Source: Spirochaeta sp. (GTDB lineage: Bacteria > Spirochaetota > Spirochaetia > DSM-2461). Taken from it: a stretch of DNA of 6,863 nt. Location: the NCBI GenBank assembly GCA_030592625.1, contig JAUVIY010000143.1, positions 1 to 6,863 of the forward strand, written 5' to 3'. This document shows, piece after piece, positions 1-5,285 of this stretch. Below the pieces are notes generated by a model. It ran no database searches. It saw only the letters and a list, made by a program, of their open reading frames with translations, and was not told the origin of the DNA. The translations under genes were made by a program, and so were the position numbers. Within the stretch, counting starts at the first letter, position 1. Each line of letters begins with the position of its first letter.

Positions 1-576
1 CTGGCCGAATCCATCAGGTATATCTGCAGATCAGGAATACCGGGAGATATCGCCGAATGCGGTGTCTGGAAGGGGGGTGCATGCCTTCTGGCTTCCCTTA
101 TTCTGGCAGCTGAGGAAACCAATACAAACCGGCGTATCTGGCTCTATGACACATTCACCGGCATGGTGCCTCCGGGAGAAGATGACCGGATCGCTTCCAG
201 TGGACAGCTACTATCCGAACGGAATCCGGAAGGATGGTGGGCCTCCGGCATTGCCGAAGTCAAAGAAACTCTCAATCGATCGCCTCTCAATGAGAAGTCA
301 TATCAGTTTGTTCCAGGACCTGTTGAAGAAACACTCGATAGGGAAGTCCCGGAAATCCTTGCCGTTCTTCGGCTCGATACGGATTGGTATGAGTCCACCA
401 TGAAAGAACTTGAAGTGCTTTACCCCCGTCTTTCACCCGGAGGTGTTCTTATCATTGATGACTACGGGCATTTCACCGGTGCAAAAAAGGCCGTGGACGA
501 TTTTTTTAAAAAACGCGGTGAGACAATTCTGCTGCATCGAAGTGATTATACCGGACGGGTCCTGATTAAGAATTGA
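1..576 (+). CDS. TylF/NovP-family O-methyltransferase (5' end outside window)
   Basis: The frame is open from base 1 to a TGA at 574-576, giving 191 residues; the N-terminus lies upstream. It belongs to the TylF (macrocin O-methyltransferase) family: SAM-dependent, metal-assisted enzymes that methylate sugar hydroxyls of antibiotics or surface glycans. Visible signatures, numbered from the first codon in the window, are the SAM-binding motif AECGVWKGG (18-26), YDTFTGM (about 49-55), LRLDTDWYEST (about 124-134) and GGVLIIDDYGH (147-157). D126, D128 and D153-D154 have the spacing of the metal-binding and catalytic aspartates known in NovP (196, 198, 223, 224, from memory), so the active site looks complete. 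Family members are usually near 250 residues, so roughly 60 are missing on the left. No terminator follows; the next gene is a convergent sfsA remnant. The substrate cannot be read from the sequence; a glycan or polysaccharide is a guess. Confidence 0.9.
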   Translation: MAESIRYICRSGIPGDIAECGVWKGGACLLASLILAAEETNTNRRIWLYDTFTGMVPPGEDDRIASSGQLLSERNPEGWWASGIAEVKETLNRSPLNEKSYQFVPGPVEETLDREVPEILAVLRLDTDWYESTMKELEVLYPRLSPGGVLIIDDYGHFTGAKKAVDDFFKKRGETILLHRSDYTGRVLIKN

Positions 577-619
577 AAACTCGCCGGTATCTGTAATCCG
601 GTATCCATCAATTCGAAGA
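577..619. other. convergent junction with 8-bp direct repeat
   Basis: This short stretch separates the end of the methyltransferase (+) from the end of the sfsA remnant (-). It contains a direct repeat, CCGGTATC at 584-591 and again at 598-605. No hairpin with a T-run is visible on either strand, so neither convergent gene has a clear terminator here. The missing C-terminal two thirds of SfsA would normally be encoded on the far side of this point, so the stretch is a candidate deletion or rearrangement junction. That reading is inference. Confidence 0.35.
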
Positions 620-868
620 CTATGGAATGAAAACAGCTGATATCTCCCCGAAACGGAGTGGAAAGACAGCACTTCCATACTTTACAGCTGCCGGGGTCCA
701 AAGGGTTTCTCGATCGGGATTGTCGGATTTTTCAAGTATCAGCTCTCTGCCCGGATTGGGACAGTGGGTCCTTAACAACTCCTCACCGGACTGTGCAATG
801 ACGATAAAACGGTTTGGCCTGTGATTGAAAAAAGCCTTTCGATCTGGGGTAAAAGAACGATGTTCCAC
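620..868 (-). pseudogene. sfsA: SfsA-like protein, truncated remnant (82 codons)
   Basis: The minus-strand frame runs from a GTG at 868 to a TAG at 620. It starts 6 bases after the stop of the TlpA-like gene, and GAGGGA lies just upstream of the GTG. The product resembles the N-terminus of SfsA (sugar fermentation stimulation family; DNA-binding or nuclease-like, role poorly defined): RPNRFIV, then the hallmark HCPNPGR, then ELILEKSDNPDRET, which aligns with the TVWYSTSDNTKRK region of E. coli SfsA. About 8-9 residues that normally follow HCPNPGR (the xELLxPG stretch) are missing in frame. The product then ends at 82 residues where SfsA is usually about 230. The central EVKS-type catalytic segment is absent. 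The last residues, GEISAVFIP, faintly recall the EISA segment near the SfsA C-terminus, so a large internal deletion joining the two ends is possible. Family identity is fairly secure; calling it non-functional is inference. Confidence 0.7.
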
Positions 869-874
869 AATCCC

Positions 875-1280
875 TCAGCGAGTCCAGCGTTGCATCATTG
901 ATATCAAATCATCATCGTCCCATTCGATTGCAACCGTAACAACGGCGACGGCCGATCCATCCCTGTCGATCAGAATTGATGTGGGCAGCCCCGAAACACC
1001 GATAGCCCTGGCAGCATCTGCATTAATATCGAGGTACACGGGAAACCCTATCTCGAACTCGGTTACGAAAGATTCAACAAGGTCCTGAGGTTCCTGAACA
1101 TTCACGGGAATCATGACAAAGTCACCGTCTTTGAGTTCTTCCGCCCGGCATGGTGGACACCATGAAGCCCAGGTTCCGGAGTGTCTCGCTTTCCGGAGGT
1201 CCTTTGGCGCGTGAACAAGCCGAAAAAACCAGCAATAACATGATTGAGACCAATATGAAAAATCTCGATAAGGATTTCAC
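875..1280 (-). pseudogene. TlpA-like thioredoxin-fold lipoprotein, frame-disrupted
   Basis: The gene begins at a GTG (1280-1278) preceded by a good ribosome binding site (GGGGAG, 1292-1287), 23 bases after the CPBP protease stop. The first frame encodes a lipoprotein signal: KSLSR, a hydrophobic run, and a lipobox ending VFSAC (Cys22, codon 1217-1215). That frame stops at 1122 after 52 codons. The catalytic part is in a different frame: WASWCPPCRAEE (WCPPC codons 1162-1148), then IPVNVQEP, FPVYLD, the cis-proline loop GVSGLPTS and ILIDRDG, ending at TGA 877-875. TlpA/ResA-type proteins reduce disulfides outside the cytoplasmic membrane. Only about 17 codons separate the lipobox from the CPPC motif, where relatives usually have 40 or more, and the helix after CPPC also looks about 8-10 residues short. 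The second frame has no start codon upstream of CPPC. A deletion-bearing pseudogene is the simplest reading; a sequence or assembly error is the alternative. Confidence 0.75.
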
Positions 1281-1303
1281 TATGTTCTCCCCTGTACCGG
1301 TAA

Positions 1304-1933
1304 TTATCGGACAGTCATTATGATGAGTGCCATAGCATTGTGTAAGGTATGTGCGGTAACAAGAACAAAGAGTCCCGGGCGACGAAAAAAAATAATTGAG
1401 TAAGCGGCTCCTGATGCAGCGGCAAAGAAGACAGCACTCCAACCCTGCCAGAGATGCAGGGACGCAAAGGAAATCACCGAGGTGGCGAAAACCAGAGAGC
1501 GAGGCCAGCCCAGTGCAGGAAGAGTCGAAAGAAGCCAGGAACGGAAGAACAGTTCTTCGGTTAATGCTGTCGACAGCGCAAAGATGATAATCAGACCCAT
1601 GCCTTTCCAGCCGCTCAGAAAAACCGTATATGAATCGTCGGATGCCGGAAGGACAAAACTCAGAAACGCTGTAAGGGTCAATAAAATCAGAAGAACAGGT
1701 ACATCAGATAGTACCGGTCGATTCCAGCCGCGGCGACGACGGTCTTCAGGAGTACCGTACAATGAAATGAATAATAACAGCGCCAGAATCGGTAGACCTC
1801 GGATAAAGGATATTGTGATTGTCTTTTCATCCAGTATGATGGAAGTTGAAGCCTGCTTCAGTAATATCCCGGGAAGTACAAGGACGACCGACACCAGCAA
1901 TGTTATGATGTAGAAGGGAATGCGCCCTTTCAT
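1304..1933 (-). CDS. CPBP (CAAX/Abi-type) intramembrane glutamic protease
   Basis: This 209-residue, strongly hydrophobic protein has several predicted membrane helices (about residues 5-25, 43-59, 76-96, 110-126, 146-160, 164-182, 186-204). It carries all three CPBP signatures: EELFFR (E126, E127, R131), FxxxH (F156, H160) and HxxxN (H195, N199). These residues form the active site of the Rce1/MroQ-type glutamate-dependent intramembrane proteases, so the enzyme should be active. Bacterial members cleave membrane-bound peptides or proteins; some act in bacteriocin immunity or signalling. The substrate here is unknown. It is the first gene of a minus-strand cluster with the TlpA-like and SfsA-like genes downstream. 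Its start ATG (1933-1931) is only 29 bases from the divergent PilZ gene, and no convincing ribosome binding site precedes it, so a weakly translated or leaderless start is possible. Unlike its two downstream neighbours it shows no damage. Confidence 0.9.
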   Translation of the reverse strand: MKGRIPFYIITLLVSVVLVLPGILLKQASTSIILDEKTITISFIRGLPILALLLFISLYGTPEDRRRRGWNRPVLSDVPVLLILLTLTAFLSFVLPASDDSYTVFLSGWKGMGLIIIFALSTALTEELFFRSWLLSTLPALGWPRSLVFATSVISFASLHLWQGWSAVFFAAASGAAYSIIFFRRPGLFVLVTAHTLHNAMALIIMTVR

Positions 1934-1962
1934 GAGAAGATTTTAACGGCCTGACGCCGATA

Positions 1963-3141
1963 ATGGAATTAAGTATGTGGATAATCATTCTTGTCGTACT
2001 GATAGTTGCACTTGTTCTGATACTCAGTAAACCCGGAAGTATACATCCGCCCAGAATCAATCGGCAGGGTAGAATCGAGTTCTATTCAAAAGGAATGGAT
2101 GCCGGTTTTTCGTTGTCTGAAATCAATCTCTTGTGGACGGCGGCCAAACGGGCGGACTTATCCCACCCACCGTCGATTTACGGATCGGTTGAGGAACTCG
2201 ACAAAGCCATCAATCAGATTGCCGGGAGTAAAAAGTTTTCCGACAGGAAGGGAGTGGAACCGGAGACTCTCATACTGAAAAAACTGTTTGAATACCGTAA
2301 AAAAGTCGAAATGAGCCGACCGAAATACCGGTCAGGTTTGAAAAGCACCAGAAATATTGCCATAGGTCAGAAACTCACAATCCGAGCAGATGGTGCAGGG
2401 CTATATACCTCCAAAGTTGTGGAGGTTGAACAGGGTTATCTTACAATAACAATACCTATTGGTGATCCGCTCCCTGGAGGATTCAGCTGGCGTCAGGTGA
2501 AGATCAACGTGTATTTCTGGAGAAAGGAAGATGCCGGTTACTTTTTCCAGACTCGAGTTGTCGACAGGTTTTACGACAGACGGAACCTGAATTTCAGGAT
2601 TTATCACAGTGATAATATTCTTCGGAGTCAAAAAAGACGGTCAGTAAGAGCTACTGCGAGAATCTCAGCCCGAATGTACCCCCTCAAAGGTCTTGAAGAA
2701 GCCAATGAGTGGATGGAATCGTCACCCGGACTCAGTTGTCTCATCGTGGATCTCTCCGAGGACGGCGCCGCATTGAAAATCGGCGGTAGAGGTAAAAAAA
2801 ATCAACCCTTCAAGCTGCAGTTTAAAATCAGGGACGAAATTGTTGTCGTGTCAGGTGTTGTCAAGAGGGTTCAGTACAAAACCAAAGAGGATGTATCGAC
2901 ACTGCATGTCGAATTTCTGCCGCCCCCTGAGGTTACCAGGATGATTCTTCTTGCTTATGTATTCGATATCGATCGCACCAGAGCCAATGGAAATAATGAA
3001 GCTCAGGACACGTTGAATGTTATCTCGGGTATCTCAGCGGAAGAACCTGAAGAGGTTTTACCGCTGGAGGAGGAGATCCCTGAAGATAACGCTGAGACTG
3101 AAGACGGCGTCGAGGAATTGGAGAGTGTTCCCGACGACTAA
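1963..3141 (+). CDS. membrane-anchored PilZ protein, YcgR-like (c-di-GMP receptor)
   Basis: The 392-residue product has an N-terminal membrane anchor (about 6-22, WIIILVVLIVALVLILS) and a cytoplasmic region from about 30 to 115 with a helix-like character (GFSLSEINLLWTAAKRA). A YcgR-like N-terminal beta-barrel domain follows (about 133-220), then a C-terminal PilZ domain (about 222-335). The c-di-GMP signature is complete: RRSVR (R225 and R229 of RxxxR) and DLSEDG (D263, S265, G268 of D/NxSxxG). The protein should bind c-di-GMP at the membrane. YcgR relatives brake flagellar motors, so control of motility or the envelope is plausible but not shown. The tail (about 343-392) is very acidic and probably disordered. 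Two starts are possible: ATG 1963, or ATG 1975, which begins MWIIIL and has GGAA about 7 bases upstream (1965-1968); the second has the better ribosome binding site. The acidic tail is the unusual part. Confidence 0.88.
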   Translation: MELSMWIIILVVLIVALVLILSKPGSIHPPRINRQGRIEFYSKGMDAGFSLSEINLLWTAAKRADLSHPPSIYGSVEELDKAINQIAGSKKFSDRKGVEPETLILKKLFEYRKKVEMSRPKYRSGLKSTRNIAIGQKLTIRADGAGLYTSKVVEVEQGYLTITIPIGDPLPGGFSWRQVKINVYFWRKEDAGYFFQTRVVDRFYDRRNLNFRIYHSDNILRSQKRRSVRATARISARMYPLKGLEEANEWMESSPGLSCLIVDLSEDGAALKIGGRGKKNQPFKLQFKIRDEIVVVSGVVKRVQYKTKEDVSTLHVEFLPPPEVTRMILLAYVFDIDRTRANGNNEAQDTLNVISGISAEEPEEVLPLEEEIPEDNAETEDGVEELESVPDD

Positions 3142-3203
3142 AGCCTTGCGATTTTGACATCCTTCCCAAACCTTGTTAATTTTCATTCAGATATAAGGAG
3201 TTC
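3142..3203 (+). promoter_or_regulatory. candidate sigma70 promoter for the lipoprotein/HEAT pair
   Basis: The intergenic stretch after the PilZ gene contains a perfect -35 hexamer TTGACA at 3154-3159. The best -10 candidate is GTTAAT at 3175-3180 (4 of 6 consensus bases), but its 15-base spacer is shorter than the usual 17; with longer spacers the matches are poorer. TATAAG at 3192-3197 is too far away. This would place the transcription start about 25 bases before the lipoprotein start codon. No terminator is visible after the PilZ stop, so read-through from that gene is also likely. Confidence 0.4.
3195..3200 (+). promoter_or_regulatory. strong ribosome binding site ahead of two overlapping starts
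   Basis: AAGGAG sits 3 bases before an ATG at 3204 and 14 bases before the lipoprotein ATG at 3215. The nearer ATG opens only a four-codon frame (MRFL, stop TGA 3216-3218), which overlaps the real start as ATGA. A second weaker site, GAGG at 3206-3209, is 5 bases from the lipoprotein ATG and may be the one actually used for it. Confidence 0.6.
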
Positions 3204-3214
3204 ATGAGGTTTTT

Positions 3215-4042
3215 ATGAGGAATTTCTATTTTACATTGGGCATGATCATGCTCCTGGTACTGGCGTCCTGTGCCGGCACGCCGGCTGAGGATACATCAGC
3301 TCCGGAACTTACTGTAGAAACCGTATCTGCAGATCCTGTTCTTATATGGAAACCGGATTCAGTCGTGTTCAGATATGTGGACGGAACCGTTGATAAAACT
3401 GTCATGTATACATATGACGACGAGGGTCGACTTCTGAAATCCGAGGATTTTGATAGTCGGGGGACACTTTTATTCAAACGGCAAATCACGTATAAGCAGG
3501 GAGACTTGATCAGTGAAGAATTATCCGACCGTTTCGGCCCCATTTCCCTTACACAATACGAGCTTGGTGATAACGGTCATGTTATAGAACAGATTAAACA
3601 GGATTCCAGGGGCGAAGTCCTTTCCATAATCTCATTAAGCTACAATGACGGTCTTCTGGTGAAAACAACGGCTCGTGACGCTTTCGGAAATACACATATG
3701 GTGTCTGAATACAGCTACCAGGATGGCTTGGTTATCCTCGTGCAGTACATATTACCTGATGGTACCGAAGATGCCCGGTTTGAAAGAATTCTGGATAACG
3801 GCCGGGTCTCAATGGAAAGAACCACTCTTCCGGATGGTACGGTGGAAATTGCGCGGTTATTCGAATACATGGGAAATCTGATTTACAGCGAAACTCATTA
3901 TGCAGGAACAGATAAAATCAAATCCGCCACTTTTAATTATGATGAAAACGAGAATGTCATTCGCGAAATCTGGTCCGATAGGGCGGGGAATGATTACGAA
4001 GTGATTGAACGGACCTGGAAACGGTTCGAGATAGTCGAGTAA
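3215..4042 (+). CDS. lipoprotein made of YD-like repeats
   Basis: The 275-residue product starts with a lipoprotein signal whose lipobox is LASC (Cys19), preceded by a hydrophobic stretch at residues 8-17. After a Thr/Ala/Glu-rich linker (20-45) the rest is about eight repeats of 23-29 residues between 65 and 268. Each follows roughly the pattern tyrosine, two residues, glycine or asparagine, Leu/Val, about 10 residues, Asp-x-x-Gly, then a beta strand ending in an aromatic residue. Examples are YTYDDEGRLLKSEDFDSRG, YELGDNGHVIEQIKQDSRG and NYDENENVIREIWSDRAGN. Two neighbours share LPDGT (180-184 and 205-209). This resembles the RHS/YD-repeat and MORN-like beta folds, so an elongated beta structure anchored to a membrane is likely. 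No enzyme motif is seen. The HEAT-repeat gene follows within 11 bases, implying co-transcription and perhaps a shared envelope role. I do not recognise a named family. Confidence 0.85.
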   Translation: MRNFYFTLGMIMLLVLASCAGTPAEDTSAPELTVETVSADPVLIWKPDSVVFRYVDGTVDKTVMYTYDDEGRLLKSEDFDSRGTLLFKRQITYKQGDLISEELSDRFGPISLTQYELGDNGHVIEQIKQDSRGEVLSIISLSYNDGLLVKTTARDAFGNTHMVSEYSYQDGLVILVQYILPDGTEDARFERILDNGRVSMERTTLPDGTVEIARLFEYMGNLIYSETHYAGTDKIKSATFNYDENENVIREIWSDRAGNDYEVIERTWKRFEIVE

Positions 4043-4053
4043 GGGTGGAAGTT

Positions 4054-5232
4054 GTGAAGAAAGTATTACTTATTATCAGCCTTACGGGTTTTTTTGCTGC
4101 CTCAGCCGTCGCAGATCAGGAAGGTGAATCCTGGGCCAGGCTATACCGCCGGATTCCGGATATTAAGCAGAAATATGCGATTATGCAAAACATCATTCCC
4201 CTGGACGACAGGAGTCTGGAACCGTTTCTTACCTCATCTCTCGATGAACTGGTTTATGGTGATTTATCTCAATACCGTACCGATAACAGCACATATGAAG
4301 ACTGGGAAATATTAACCCGGACAATTATCGGAGAGCTTGGTGATATCAAGGGACAGAGCGGCGCCTTGACAATCTGGGATGTCGTAACCACTGCGGAAGT
4401 TCCTCTGCTGAAAGCCGAGGGTCTTATTGCATTAGGGAATATTCGCGCAATAAAATTCGCACCGGAAATCGCCATGATGCTGAGAAACTTGAATTTCAAT
4501 ATTCGAGATGACCGGGATGCGGCCGAAATCGAAGCCTATGCTGCGATTGTCGCTCTTGAGAAAATGAAAGAGGATGTCGGATTTGAGTCGGTTTTTTATG
4601 CGTCAATCGGCTGGTATCAGAATCGTATCACCGATTATGCGGAAGAAGTCCTTCTGTCGATTTCTGAAGATTCCATGGCTCAGCTCATTGAGATAATGTT
4701 AATTGCCTCGGATTACAATCATAAGCGCATGGCTCTGGAGACTGCTATGAAGTCGGACGCACCTGTGGCCGGAAAAGCATCTGCGGCAGTTCTGGCGCTA
4801 ACCGAAGGGCTGAAATACGCTGAAAGCGATTACTTGCTTCGCCGTAACCTCACCAATCTGAGAATAGATGCCATCACCGCGCTGATTACCCTGGGTGTAT
4901 CGACATCGGAATCACCCTTTCTGCTCGATGATGCGATTGACAAAGGTGAGATGGATGAAAAACTGATCGCCATTCAGGCTCTGGGAAGCGATGGCGGTGA
5001 TGAAGCAGCCGAAATACTTGCACGTCGGCTGTCGGAGTTCAATGAGCGGCAAGCCTCTGGAGTAACCCCCGATCAGGAAGAACTCATCATCGTCAGGCAG
5101 CTGATTTATGCTCTTGGTGAATCGGGCAATCAGATAGGTATTCAAGCCCTGAAAGAAATGACTTTTGTCGGTTATACCCCGGCCATTCTTCGTCAGGCCG
5201 ATGAAGCCATGGCAAAAATCGGCGGAAATTAA
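4054..5232 (+). CDS. exported HEAT-repeat protein
   Basis: I chose the GTG at 4054 because GGGTGGAA (4043-4050) is well placed upstream as a ribosome binding site and the product then starts with a classic signal peptide: KKVLLIISLTGFFAASAVA, with predicted cleavage before DQEGES. A GTG at 4045 would add only three residues (MEV). The mature part, about 370 residues, is all alpha-helical and built of helix pairs of HEAT/ARM type. Recognisable units are EVPLLKAEGLIALGNIRA, AEIEAYAAIVALEKMKE, DEKLIAIQALGSDGGDEAAE and VRQLIYALGESGNQIGIQ. Such solenoids act as protein-binding scaffolds; no catalytic motif is visible. With no lipobox it is probably periplasmic. It sits 11 bases after the repeat lipoprotein, so the two may form a scaffold pair. 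A terminator-like hairpin follows at 5302-5333. Specific function is unknown. Confidence 0.87.
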   Translation: MKKVLLIISLTGFFAASAVADQEGESWARLYRRIPDIKQKYAIMQNIIPLDDRSLEPFLTSSLDELVYGDLSQYRTDNSTYEDWEILTRTIIGELGDIKGQSGALTIWDVVTTAEVPLLKAEGLIALGNIRAIKFAPEIAMMLRNLNFNIRDDRDAAEIEAYAAIVALEKMKEDVGFESVFYASIGWYQNRITDYAEEVLLSISEDSMAQLIEIMLIASDYNHKRMALETAMKSDAPVAGKASAAVLALTEGLKYAESDYLLRRNLTNLRIDAITALITLGVSTSESPFLLDDAIDKGEMDEKLIAIQALGSDGGDEAAEILARRLSEFNERQASGVTPDQEELIIVRQLIYALGESGNQIGIQALKEMTFVGYTPAILRQADEAMAKIGGN

Positions 5233-5267
5233 TCCAGGATTGAAGTCCTGAGGGCTATGGGACAGTC

Positions 5268-5285
5268 AAGTCTCATATGAGGCTT
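5268..5285 (+). repeat. imperfect 18-base palindrome centred on the comEC start
   Basis: AAGTCTCAT and ATGAGGCTT form an inverted repeat with one mismatch (T5271/G5282, a G-U pair in RNA); the central CTCATATGAG at 5272-5281 is perfect. The comEC ATG (5277-5279) begins at the centre. As RNA it could fold with a four-base loop and hide the start codon; as DNA it could be an operator. It is followed by TTCTTTATT, so a weak terminator is a third option. Confidence 0.4.

Noticed and set aside
627..824. A 65-codon + strand frame between the methyltransferase and the minus-strand cluster
   Set aside because: It lies opposite the sfsA remnant, whose product matches a known family. The + frame has no recognisable motif.
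1482..1913. A 143-codon + strand frame opposite the CPBP protease
   Set aside because: The minus strand encodes a complete set of CPBP motifs. The + product is Arg/Ser-rich with no family signature, typical of a complementary-strand shadow.
1904..1945. Possible -10 boxes TATGAT (1904-1909, + strand) and TAAAAT (1945-1940, - strand) for the divergent pair
   Set aside because: Neither has an acceptable -35 at the right distance, so I do not list them as promoters.
5235..5250. Small hairpin CAGGAT/GTCCTG just after the HEAT-repeat gene
   Set aside because: The stem is short, has a G-U pair and no T-run follows. The strong terminator at 5302-5333 is the better candidate.
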